A stretch of 64,000 nucleotides of DNA from Micrasema longulum (taxonomy: Eukaryota > Arthropoda > Insecta > Trichoptera > Brachycentridae). Shown in pieces: positions 11,831 through 20,969 of the stretch (position 1 is its first letter; each line of letters starts with the position of its first letter). A model generated the notes under the pieces. That model saw only the letters and a program-made list of their open reading frames with translations. It did no database searches and was not told where the DNA came from. The stretch is from positions 1 through 64,000 of the forward strand of contig JAGVSM010002760.1 in the NCBI GenBank assembly GCA_022494885.1. The letters run 5' to 3'. The position numbers were made by a program, and so were the translations under genes.

Positions 11831-12490
11831 ATTTGTTATGTCTACTCTTTAAAAAAATTTAATTTTCAACATCACGATTTCAGTTTAAATTTTATTTTGA
11901 TTTCCCATTCCTACTGTCACAGACAATTAATTACATTAAAATGCTCAGTTTTTAGTGTACCCTAGGTGCATAAATTACAGCAATGAGTCAAGGAGGGCGG
12001 TCATGTTTGCATAAATCTCCTTCATGTGAACTGCATGACCAACAGGAATAAAAAGAAGACAATTACCGTTGTGAAGTTGTACAGCTTTTAAACTAAGATT
12101 GGAGGAGTTTATGAATAGCCTTCCCCAAACTAACAATGTCAACTCTAAAAATGATGTGTCTCTGTATTTTCAAAACACGAGCTAATCGGTGATTTTAATT
12201 GTTGGCCAGTGAGATCATATGTAGAAAATATTTATGAGATCCAGACGCTATCTTGAGTTAACTCAATTTGCGAACTGCGCTTATTACATATCACACGTAA
12301 AACACGATAGAGAGCGGTTAGAGTGAGCTTACATCTATCTGAAACTTTAACAAGATGAAAAGGTAGATTATTTTAAAACGTTCTTACCTTAGTTTAATAA
12401 ATAATTACCTGACAGCTGCCGTACAGAAAGAACCCTGCAACCAATGTGACGTTAAAATTCAGTTTACAAGTTTATATATTAGAAATATTT
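11831..12490. other. No recognised feature
   Basis: Ordinary AT-rich sequence lies between the pseudogene and the LINE Z fragment. No motif is recognised. Confidence 0.4.
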
Positions 12491-12536
12491 TTATATTTAT
12501 GTATCTACAAATTGATTTAACTGTTTTGCAGATGTT

Positions 12537-13170
12537 CTACATTCCATGTCCGCTCCCAAGTTAGAGCATCCACTGCCACTTATGTCCACTGCAAGCTCCT
12601 GTGCATCTACCCAAGTCAGGTTTGCGTCTCGTAGTTCTGGCATGAACTGCCGACGAACAGTCAACAGTGCACGTCCAAGACGCCGAGAACCTGATGGTTT
12701 GTAAAGTGGGCAAGCGTGGTTGAAGCTCTCAGGAAGCATGCGCAGTATATGGTCTAGCCAACCGTATCGCCTCCGTTTGACGACAGTTGTCACCGGAGTT
12801 TTCTGCGCCCATTCTTTTATTACTTCATTCCGTCAAGTCAAACCACCGTTCACCCAAGATTCTTCTGAGACACCTAGTATCAAAACTCAGTATTTTGCTG
12901 TTTTAGGCCTAAGTAAGGTACCTCAATTCACACCCATAGAGGAGAATAGGTGTAATGCAGGCGTTATATAGGCGGCATTTGGTTTACACTGAGTTAATAT
13001 CGATCTCTAGACAGCCTTCATATTATTAAATGTGGCGCCTACTATTACTAGCCGAAATCGTTTTTTTTTTTTGAAAGCTGCCATTTTTCGTAACATAAAC
13101 TCCCAGGTATTTAAAACTCTCGCAGATGTTACAGTTTGACAACACGTTAGCAGTTTGAAAAAAAAAACGG
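12537..13170 (-). pseudogene. LINE Z, ORF2 C-terminal fragment, copy 1
   Basis: On the minus strand the C-terminal tail of a LINE reverse transcriptase is readable, starting TTVVKRRRYGWLDHILRM and continuing PSGSRRLGRALLTVRRQ and NLTWVDAQELA. It then shifts frame before the expected DRDAWR. Upstream, near 13085-13125, an FKYLGVYVTKNGSFQ segment precedes a region homologous to 49500-49620. Three other loci hold this family (5440-5885, 48882-49740, 49870-50236). Tails of this kind occur in CR1/RTE-related LINEs, but I do not fix the clade. Stops and frameshifts make it inactive. Confidence 0.85.
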
Positions 13171-13187
13171 AATTCGCCAATATGTTT

Positions 13188-13510
13188 ATGTTAAGGAGTA
13201 GACGGGGTGTGAAGAAGTATCTTGTCCCGGATGAGGAACATTTAGAGAGTGGACGGTATTGCTGTAGAAGGAAGGTTGCACAACTCCATTAACCTGCCGA
13301 TGTTGAGGTGTAACGTGATGTTGGAACCTGAAGAAGAAGCTGGCGGTCTTGTGACGCTGGCATGGTTTGTATGGAGATGGCAGTCCAGGTTGGCGCTGGT
13401 ACAGCTCTGTTGTTGATCTCGTGTGTTAAACACTTAATGTGTTTTTGACAGGCATTATTATTGTTGCGGTGAGCTAGGAAAAAGAATGTGTGGCGGATAT
13501 GGATAGACAA
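13188..13510 (+). repeat. Dispersed repeat Y, copy 2
   Basis: This is homologous to 1396-1770 in the same orientation. It starts at about AAGGAGTAGACGGGGTGTGA and ends near GAGCTAGGAAAAAGAATGTG, some 25 bp before the TTAA of the piggyBac derivative. No coding frame is supported. A deletion relative to copy 1 lies in the middle (no GGTCGGTCG segment). Confidence 0.65.
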
Positions 13511-13617
13511 ATATTTTATTTTTTTAATTCCTTAACACTTTGAGCACCGGCCGAATACACATGGACTTTACCCTGTGCCCGGCCTATTTTTGTGAATTAT
13601 AATAATAAAAATACTTT

Positions 13618-13762
13618 ATAGTTTTATTCCACTTTTATTTATAATTATTTTATATTTTTTTTACCAGTGACCGGGTTTCGTCGTGACCGACATCGTCAGT
13701 CAATCCCGGTCACGGGTAAAAAAAATATAAAATAATTATAAATAAAAGTGGAATAAAACATT
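13618..13762. repeat. Long hairpin inside the piggyBac derivative
   Basis: GTTTTATTCCACTTTTATTT and the following AT-rich run up to GTGACCGGG return as the reverse complement from CCCGGTCAC to GGAATAAAAC. Arms are about 55-60 bp and nearly exact, with a loop of about 30 bp. So good a match implies recent formation or ongoing gene conversion. Confidence 0.8.
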
Positions 13763-13891
13763 TTTTTTTTTTATTAATATAATTAAATTGCAGTTCCACC
13801 AAGAAATGTCAGTAGAAAAACTAAATGTTTTTGTGAAATTTCATGCTTTGTGAGGGGGTTCTTAAAGTGTCATAGTTATAAAAATACTAAG

Positions 13892-14092
13892 TTAAATCAA
13901 TTCTATATTCTCATGTTTATTTGAAACAATTTGAGGAGTCATTTTTGCATGATAGTTTTGCCAACATTGGCCTTTATGGAGAGCCACATCGCAATGTTCG
14001 CACATATACCTACACCGTCTCACTCCTTTTTTTGTGGTTTGTATCCCGGAGCCGTGTAAACACGTGATTATAATAACCACGCGCTGTGTCAT
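13892..14092 (-). pseudogene. piggyBac transposase C-terminal cysteine-rich domain
   Basis: The frame contains VRRCRYMCEHCDVALHKGQC followed by WQNYHAK. This is the Cys/His-rich end domain of piggyBac-like transposases (pattern C..C....C...C..H), which binds the element's ends. The frame's N-terminal third (MTQRVVIIITCLHGSGIQ) comes from the inverted-repeat arm and is probably not original protein. Upstream transposase sequence is missing. The domain ends near YHAKM, close to the natural C-terminus of the family. Confidence 0.7.
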
Positions 14093-14268
14093 GGTCCCGT
14101 GTTTTCACGTTGTTTACCAGCAGCAAAAAAATACTAATAAAAGTCGCTAGATATCAATAAAATTTACTTTTTTGAACAGCTGGTAAATCACGTGAAAACA
14201 CGGGATCGGGACACAATGCGTGGTTATATAAGCACGTGTTTACACGGCTCCGGGATACACAGTGTTAA

Positions 14269-15470
14269 TGGGAAATAATAGTGTTGTTTCCCATAAAGTA
14301 ATCATCATCGGATACCCCCTGAGGTCACGGAACGTCATCCTTATGTTATTCAAAGTCACATAGGGCCAAGTCCAGTGAGTATGGTGACTAGAGGCTCAAT
14401 GCGGTCAGAGGTCTGCGCGAACGTCCTTTTTTTCACTCTGGAATAATCGTGAAAATCCATTAATCACACCAAAACGCGTCTTTCTATTTTATATGTCGAA
14501 TCCCAACGAAACCAGCTACCCATCCAAAATTAACAGATTAATTACATGTGTACTAATCTAGGAAAAAAATGCCATTTTAAATTCAAAATTAAAATTATCC
14601 GGGTATTTTTTATCGTAATAAATATTACAATAGCGGTAATAACAGATTATTCCGATGATGAAGTATTGGATTTTTAATATAAAAATAATTGAATGTTTAA
14701 GTCAATTTCAATGGAATAAAATTTTCCCAGTCGAGCAAAAGGCGACGTGAATTTGACAGGACAACTCTGAATTCGATTATGCTTAATGGCCCAAGTAGAT
14801 TCGATAGCGTTACCTTCAAATATCTCGAGGATTAAAGTTTTATTCAATTTACTTCACTTCCATTGTCGTTTTAATTTTTGATTAATGTCTAGCTTACGCA
14901 ACTTCAATCGTTTTCTCATTTCACGATTTACGAGGAAGTTTACTTATTCCAGACGTGAAAACTTAAAAATAATTTAACTTGTTTCTGTCGAATGAAATTC
15001 TTATAAAAAAAATATATAATATTAAATGTTTTCTTAAATAAAATAAATTGGTTTTTCAGATTTTTATAATTACAGTGCGTTACTATAGAACCAGCACTAG
15101 GCTCGTTTAGACTTTTTCCTAGAATGTTCATACTTTACAATGACGCGTTGAAAGAGAGTTAAGCTGATAAGTTCCTACGGCAAACTAAGCTATGCAAAAA
15201 AACAAAATAATAACTTGCTCTTCGATAAATAAAACTTTCTAAAAAGTTATGGTTTTGCCTTTCTAGAATTAAAATTTATTTTTGCTGAAAAAATCAACAA
15301 ACTTGTTTGTGTATATTTTAACAAGTATCTCATCTGTGTATTTAATTGTAGTGCTTTCACACTTATAGATTACGCAGACAGGGTATAGTCTAAGCATATA
15401 ACTGAGTTACACCGTTTAAACCCGCGCTGTGCCAACGGGTACCCTGCAAGACATCGGACCCTCCCGCACC
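14269..15470. other. No recognised gene
   Basis: The stretch is AT-rich with scattered short frames. No repeat family listed here has a copy in it. A GC-richer patch at about 15420-15470 abuts SINE A. Confidence 0.4.
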
Positions 15471-15473
15471 CTC

Positions 15474-15654
15474 TTTTTTATTTACTTTTGCACCACAACA
15501 GGCCAGGAAGCCCAATAACAGTGGTGAATGTCATCACAAAACACCCAGGCTCAGTGCTCACCGGTAATCGAACCCGGAACCTTCCGGAACCTTTCGGAAC
15601 CTTCCGGAACCTTCCGTCAAGCGTCTTGACCACTACCCCACGGATGCCGCCAAT
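15474..15654 (-). repeat. SINE A, copy 2, with internal 10-bp expansion
   Basis: The element is in reverse orientation relative to 9552-9738. The tail side is at 15474-15500 (TTTGCACCACAACAGGCCAG), the B box reads as AATCGAACCC near 15567, and the head is GTCTTGACCACTACCCCACG near 15623-15642. Between B box and head, the motif GGAACCTTCC, present about once in copy 1, is repeated about four times (about 15576-15616, one unit with a single change). The insertion lies at the left edge of the W element. Confidence 0.85.
15576..15616. repeat. Four-unit tandem repeat of palindromic GGAACCTTCC
   Basis: The 10-bp unit is itself a perfect palindrome. It expanded inside the tRNA-like part of the SINE, pushing the A and B boxes about 30 bp further apart. 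Confidence 0.9.
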
Positions 15655-15659
15655 CGTAT

Positions 15660-16168
15660 GCTTATTTATATAATATATGGAGGTCATAGTCCATGATCAA
15701 CGACACACACACGTAATAAATCATTTCATGTGAAATATAGGGCAACGACTGTTGAAGCAAGTTATATTGAATGTAATTGTAATAAACTCATTCTGCAAGA
15801 CTAATAGTATTGCACATAAAACATCAGTCTACATGAGAGAAACGTCCTATAGTACACTTACTTTGTTCCTAGAATGAAAACATAAAGAACAAAGAAACGC
15901 GGGCTATAAAGAGACCACAAGGCATGGTGACGCCCAGTCACCCCAAAGTGTCAGCCTAAGCAAGTCAGCCCAAACAGTTAGCCCAAGCAAGTCAGTCCAA
16001 AGAGTCAGCTCAACCAAGTCAGCTCAATGCAGTCACTCAGTTTTAGCATATAGCTCTTGTGAAATCAGTTCAACTTATCACAGCCATTACACTCGTGTTC
16101 CGTATATTTATTCGCTATGTAATAAATACATCTTTGAACCTCAAACCTCGTGTCATCTGTCAATTTCC
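15660..16168 (+). mobile_element. LTR-like element W, copy 1
   Basis: This aligns with the reverse complement of 34230-34640. Shared landmarks in order are AATCATTTCATGTGAAATAT, CTAATAGTATTGCACATAA, a TATA-box-like GGCTATAAAGAGA near 15902, GCAGTCACTCAGTTTTAGCAT near 16032, an AATAAA poly(A) signal at about 16121, and CCTCGTGTCATCTGTCAA before homology stops near 16168. A promoter-like TATA followed by AATAAA and a sharp 3' limit are what an LTR looks like. No primer-binding site is evident. A solo LTR or the 3' end of a decayed retroelement is my reading. Confidence 0.6.
15930..16036. repeat. Minisatellite in W copy 1
   Basis: About seven diverged units of roughly 14 bp, GTCAGCCCAAGCAA, follow one another. 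The second W copy has only about two units here. The expansion is therefore specific to this copy. Confidence 0.8.
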
Positions 16169-16204
16169 AACTGGAGAAGAAGCTCCTTTACTCAACAACA
16201 GCAA

Positions 16205-16535
16205 AATCCTACAAAGTTATCAACTCATTTGATTTACTTTTTTAAAGACACCAAACTATAACTAGCATTTCAACTAATTAAAAAAAGGGTAACCAAATGT
16301 TTCATTTGAATTAAGTAATAAATACATATTTTGTAACAAATAACTAAATTTAAAACCTTATTAGATCTTAAAACCTTTTATTTGTAAGTGGTAAAGAATA
16401 GTTTTTTATTTAATGAATATTTCAGTTCTTTAATTAAAGATTAATCTGATCGAATTTTTTCACATACAAGACAATGCCTGAAAACTATTTTTCCGCTTTT
16501 AAACTTTTTCTTGAACCAGATGGTTTTATTACAAT
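16205..16535. other. No recognised feature
   Basis: AT-rich sequence lies between W and repeat X. Nothing is recognised in it. Confidence 0.4.
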
Positions 16536-16537
16536 AT

Positions 16538-17478
16538 TTTGAGTTTTTCCAATTTTTTGTAAACAAAAGATTGCAGACAAAACCAACTGGCTCAAAAGAA
16601 GTTTCAAAATTGGTAAATTGTTTTCAGGCGTTGCCTAGAATGTGAAATAATTCGATCAGACGAATATTTTCACAACAATGAAGGTCAACAGATGGAAGAA
16701 TTAAAGAAATACAAATGTTTAAACAAAGACAAAATGGTCAATGCAACACAATGTGTTAGGTAGCCACTTGAACTGAATTGCTCATTGAATCCATTATATC
16801 TTACGGAGTGCGTGTCTGGGGTCTCACCTTCCGGTCTCATCTGGGTAAAATTTATGATATTCAGGTGAGACTGTTGTGGGGATTGTACCGGATAGCATAA
16901 TCCGTGAGGCGAAACATATGGGCGAAGGTGTATATTTTAAATTCTGTAATGTCCTGCCGGTAAAACAACTTTGCGACTACAAATTGATTGTAGATCACTT
17001 TGTTGATCCGGAATATTAAAAAAGAGTTTCCCACACTCACAACACTAGATTGAAAACTAAGGGCTCCCTGTCTGTTCCCCGAATTACAAATTACTTCGGA
17101 GAGCAAACATTAAATTGCGTTGTTCCAAGATTGTTCAATGATCTCCCACAAACCATCATTAACATGAAAAATCTTCAAATGAAAAAAAAAGAACTGAAGA
17201 AATATCTTCTAGATACTTTATAGTGCCTTTTTATAAATAAATCTGTAAAATATAAATAAAATAAATGTAATATAAACCTGTCATAAAAAAAATGTGTCCC
17301 ACCGAAAAGTCTTTAGACTTAGTGGGTTACTAATTATTATGTGTATTATTTTAATTATAAAATAAACGCTGCTCTGCAGCACTGAAACTGAACCAGCCAA
17401 TGGCAGGTTATAAGTTCTGTTAGTGCCGGGACTTCCATATTCCCTTCTTTAAAATGTTCTTTATCCCTGTTGTAGTTT
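16538..17478 (+). repeat. Foldback repeat X, copy 2, split by a LINE
   Basis: The left end TTACAATATTTTGAGTTTTT (16538) is followed by ACCAACTGGCTC, TTTTCAGGCGTTGCCTAG, GGTCAACAGATGGAAGAATT and GTAGCCACTTGAAC, the reversed X modules. The right part resumes at CCAGCCAATGGCAGGTTATA (about 17392) and ends at CCCTGTTGTAGTTTG. The hairpin at the left end is mostly deleted compared with copy 1. The interruption at 16774-17388 is a LINE. Confidence 0.8.
16774..17388 (+). mobile_element. 5'-truncated Jockey/CR1-like LINE inserted in X
   Basis: Only the C-terminal part of the reverse transcriptase ORF remains: an SIISYGVRVWG segment near 16790, then HTHNTRLKTKGSLSVPRI and LNCVVPRLFNDLPQTI before a stop near 17221. 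A 3' UTR of about 165 bp follows and contains two hairpins (CCCAC...GTGGG near 17298-17328, and GCTGC TCT GCAGC at 17369-17381). TGAAC at 16769-16773 is repeated at 17389-17393. Removing the insert restores GCCACTTGAACCAGCC, matching the X consensus. A frame break near 16900 and a stop near 17023 make it inactive. Confidence 0.85.
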
Positions 17479-19365
17479 GTTAAACTTTTTAATCAATTTT
17501 AAATTATTTCAATCAATTTTAAATTATTTCATGCATGTTTTCAATAAGACGAGCAATTCGAACCAGTAGTTCGATAAGTTTAACCTGATGCTTTTGTCTT
17601 GCTCTAGATTAATTCATCCGATTACCAATGGCTTGCATATCTGAAGCATCTACCTAGGCAGCCCTTTGTTTCATACTCTGATCCCCATCTTCAAAGAGAG
17701 AGTAATTACGACGATCTTACGCCAACTTGGGATCCTTTGTCTTCGAGACTGTTGCCGTTAACGTTCTAATAGTGCATTAATAGTGCTAATCAAATGATTT
17801 TAGACTTCCAATTGATTGATGATTTGGTCCTTCTGTTATATTTTGATGATCATTTATTTTTTCTTTGTGGTTTGTGAATTAGCTATTTTGCGTAAAAAAA
17901 TATTTTACCTTAACTGTGCATAATTTATTTTTTGCGAAAAGTACGTAATTACATATCTATGGATATAAATGGTCACATCGTAAAATACTCGTTATTTAAT
18001 TATTTATAAGTAATTTTAGACAATTTTACACTTTAAATTAACTAAAAGACATATGTTTTCAGTTAACGGATGCTTAATTGAATTTGACTCACCAGAAGTT
18101 TGGTTACAGGTTGCATGTATTAACACAACTGATTCACTTACATATTATGATGAGTTTTATTTACTTAGTTTATGAATTAATTGCTATTACAAAGATTAAA
18201 ATATAATAAACGAGAGATGTAGACAGTATTTAATGAAATCTAGTCATGTTAATTGAACGCAAATTAAATTTACGTTTACGATAAATATCGTTAGCTGTAG
18301 CGTGTTGGTCGGCCGGTACTAACGTTGAAAGGAGAGAGTCTGCTTTTGATTCCCGTTTTGCAGTGGTTGGTGACGTGTTAGTTTTGTGTGTTAGTAGGCC
18401 TGGTACTTGGTGATGCCCGAACCCATAAACTTAACTAGTATTACGTATTTAATTTTAATCGCAATAGTAAAAAAAATACGTATCTTTATTGATGGAAGCG
18501 ATATTCACATCAAAACAGTTTATTATTTGTGTAGCACTAAAAACTTTGTACAAAATAAAAGAGCACTCATCAATGCAACGGGTGGTTCAAAATCACCTCT
18601 CATAGAAATGAGGAGTGCTGAACTTATTTGTGTAACACTATGAAATAACATAGTCTTTTCCATCATAATCTCGTTGGAAGTAAGATTATTTTTTTATTGA
18701 ATTAGGGGCGCGACTTCTGAAGATCAGATTATTATCATAATGAGATCGTAACACAAATGAATCACTGATAACCCCATTATGGCATCCTCTCTAACACCCT
18801 CGCCATCCTCTAAGAAAAAAAGGAGAAAAATAAAATCACCCGAGATCATGCCTTATAAAACTGTCATAAAAATGATAATCGCCACTACTTACTTTAGTGG
18901 AAAACAAAAGCAGCTTCCGGTTTCTTCATAAGAAAAAAGCTTTTTCCTGGACGTAATATTTGGGCCTTTCATGTTCTCATGTGTGAAAGCTTTATTATAA
19001 GACAAGAATATTTTATATTTTTCGTTTATATATGAACGCAATGTATCAAATGTCCGAAACACAGTTATTTTTGTTACGGCTTTTAAGCGTACGAAGGAAT
19101 CAATAGATTTTATTATTTATGATATTTTTAAATAATAATTCAAAATTAAATTCGCGTTTTTTTACATCTGCTATTCAATTTTCATTAATGAATTTTATAC
19201 AATTGTTAACGTGAAATTGAATTGCACGAATGTCTTATATTGTTTTTGAATTATTCTAAAGTACTACTCTAGCCCTGGACGTGTGTTGTTGTATTTTTTT
19301 ATGTGAGAGTTTCTATGGTTTTAGCGAACTTTTTTTTATCTCACAATGTTAAAATCAAGATAGAT
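17479..19365. other. Unassigned stretch
   Basis: A 20-bp tandem duplication (AATCAATTTTAAATTATTTC, twice) lies near 17488-17530. A GC-richer patch near 18290-18410 contains a GATTCCC phrase that could be a ruined SINE head, but it is too weak to call. No gene is recognised. Confidence 0.4.
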
Positions 19366-19369
19366 AATC

Positions 19370-20410
19370 TAAAGTGGGTCAATCAGGAACTTTTTAACAT
19401 TTACTTTAGTGAAAAAAAACTGTTTAAAACTTTTCAAGAGAAGCCAACCTGTTCACAGTCATCAACAGGCCTTCCGTTCCACTATAAGAGTGTTCAGCAT
19501 TTTGAGTCCTACTTGGGTTTTTTTTACCAATGTTCTGCACTAACTTGACCATGTAAGATACTACTTCTCGTGTGAGTTTTTTATGAATCATCACCGATCC
19601 GATGCCGCATAGGTCTTCACCCAGACTTCTGCATCACGCTTCCAGCTGTTGACTCTAAAAGTTAAAAAAGGGGTAATGCATCAACAGGTGAGGGAGGTCT
19701 TCAGGTTCAAGTGTTTCATAATCACATGGGCAGCTGTCAATCTCGGAGATCTTTTTATTTTATTTTATTTTATTTCATTGGAAAGCCAACAGACATTAAT
19801 AATATACAATTATGTTACAAATACATGTCATAATGTCCGACCAGAGGCTTCCACATAATACTGTTATTGTAAATTTTGAAACATAAAGATTTTACATAAC
19901 ATAAAATTATTCATGAGACACAACTTATAATATTACTAAAATGTAAATGTGATTTACATTTTTAAAAATATATCTACTTTTAAATATAGGTCACACAGTT
20001 GCACATTATAATATATAAAACACCTATAGTTGACCATACAGTGTACATTTATTATGTGCCTACATACAGAACTGCACATTACCTGCATAATATAGGCTGC
20101 GGATTCAAGGTGCAACATAATATTTTTTAAAGGATTTTAAAGGATTTCTAAAAGAAATGCAAGTAGCTCATGAAACCTTCGTGGCTCGTGAGGATTTAGG
20201 TTAACGCATAGCTCATCTCCATTTTCCTGAAATCAAAGGCATGGTTAATTGTAGGGAAAAACGTTTTGGTAATTTGTCCAGTAGTTTCACCCAAATAACG
20301 GTCATCCCAGAGTTGAAGGGTCCTGCTTCTTATTTTTCTTTTGGCGGAATTGAGCGGGAAATTGTCAAAATCGGGGGTAAGTGTTTTCAACTCTATGGCT
20401 TCTCTCATGT
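19370..20410 (-). pseudogene. R1-like LINE ORF2 C-terminus and 3' UTR, copy 1
   Basis: On the minus strand the frame starting near 20408 contains LQLWDDRYLGETTGQITKTF, comparable to the WQ..W....GR.T segment after the RNase H region of R1/LOA-type LINEs. Then come a SHEGFMSYLH segment and, beyond an insertion, EIDSCPCDYE...PHLLMHYP, a degenerate Cys/His knuckle. The order and sequence match 62660-63250. The 3' UTR includes a hairpin (GGCCTGTTGATGACTGTGAA and AACAGG near 19450-19475). A block of about 400 bp at 19743-20150 is a secondary insertion. Stops and the lost knuckle Cys make it dead. Confidence 0.8.
19743..20150 (-). mobile_element. Unidentified insertion with (AAAAT)n tail inside the LINE
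   Basis: Compared with the copy at 63130-63190, the LINE sequence breaks between a CTCGGAGAT segment and TGCAAGTAGCTCATGAAACC, and about 400 bp of AT-rich sequence intervene. On the minus strand the insert ends in (AAAAT)n (about 19752-19777), a typical retroposon 3' tail. No coding region or clear target duplication is seen. The family is unknown. Confidence 0.55.
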
Positions 20411-20428
20411 AAACATACTAAAAAAGAG

Positions 20429-20645
20429 CCCCTTAGTGTGGTAGATGGCTCATCCGCCTACTGTGCTCGAGGTTCCAGGTTTGATATAAAATATTTATTT
20501 TAAAAGTGGTTGGACATTGCAATATTTCACTCTTCCTGGACTAGTACCTGAAGTGCAAAATGTATTACCTTACCTTTAGTAACATATGATCGATGTAGGC
20601 TTCATTAAGTATATCAATGCTCTGCCATTTGCATCATCGGTTACG
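20429..20645 (+). repeat. SINE C, copy 1
   Basis: A diverged tRNA-like head lies near 20433-20480 (TAGTGTGGTAGATGGCTCAT with a weak B box AGGTTTGAT). The SINE C body follows: ATAAAATATTTATTTTAAAA, TTCCTGGACTAGTACCTGAAG, ACCTTACCTTTAGTAACATA and GATCGATGTAGGC. The terminal (ATG)n is missing because a second SINE C lies against this one. Confidence 0.7.
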
Positions 20646-20654
20646 GGCGATAAA

Positions 20655-20765
20655 TTATCTTTAAAAACAATATTTTATGCCCAGCCTGCCAGGAATCGAA
20701 CCCGGGACTTCAAGAATGGTAGGCAAACGCGCAAAACCACTACACTGCGAGGTGAATATACATAT
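20655..20765 (-). repeat. SINE C, copy 2 (head part)
   Basis: Reversed head: the B box reads GGAATCGAACCCGGG (20692-20706), the A-box side reads AACCACTACACTGCGAGG, and TAGGCAAACGCGC lies between them. The 3' body is truncated where it meets copy 1, giving a tail-to-tail pair. Confidence 0.8.
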
Positions 20766-20898
20766 CCCTACTTGATTTCCATTTACAGATTCTAACGTGT
20801 GAGTAGCCATCGAGTCGAAAACACTTGTCAAAAGTTAATTAAAAAAAAAAAAAACTATATACAATATATTCATTTCAACGTTATTTATTGATATACAA

Positions 20899-20940
20899 GT
20901 CCCAACTCCATGGAACCAAAGTCTTATGTTGAGTTGGGAC
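20899..20940. repeat. 10-bp perfect stem hairpin
   Basis: GTCCCAACTC at 20899-20908 and GAGTTGGGAC at 20931-20940 are exact reverse complements across 22 bp. No gene or known element surrounds them. Confidence 0.85.
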
Positions 20941-20969
20941 GAATATATGTTTAAAACTTTTACAGTCAA

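Larger units (their letters stand above)
13532..14268 (-). mobile_element. Rearranged piggyBac-like element with TTAA ends
   Basis: TTAA lies at 13532-13535 and at 14265-14268, the target duplicated by piggyBac-type elements. Just inside, the ends read CACTTTGAGCACCGG and, reversed, CACTGTGTATCCCGG, which are related but imperfect. The interior holds the C-terminal Cys/His domain of a piggyBac transposase (13892-14092, minus strand). It also has two large foldbacks: arms at about 13618-13675 and 13706-13762, and arms of about 85-90 bp at about 14035-14125 and 14176-14262. The catalytic DDE region is absent. It is therefore a deletion/foldback derivative that could move only with enzyme supplied elsewhere. 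Confidence 0.65.

Noticed and set aside
18290..18410. Possible fourth SINE family
   Set aside because: A GATTCCC phrase and GTGGTTGG resemble promoter boxes but are out of order, and no second copy is seen.
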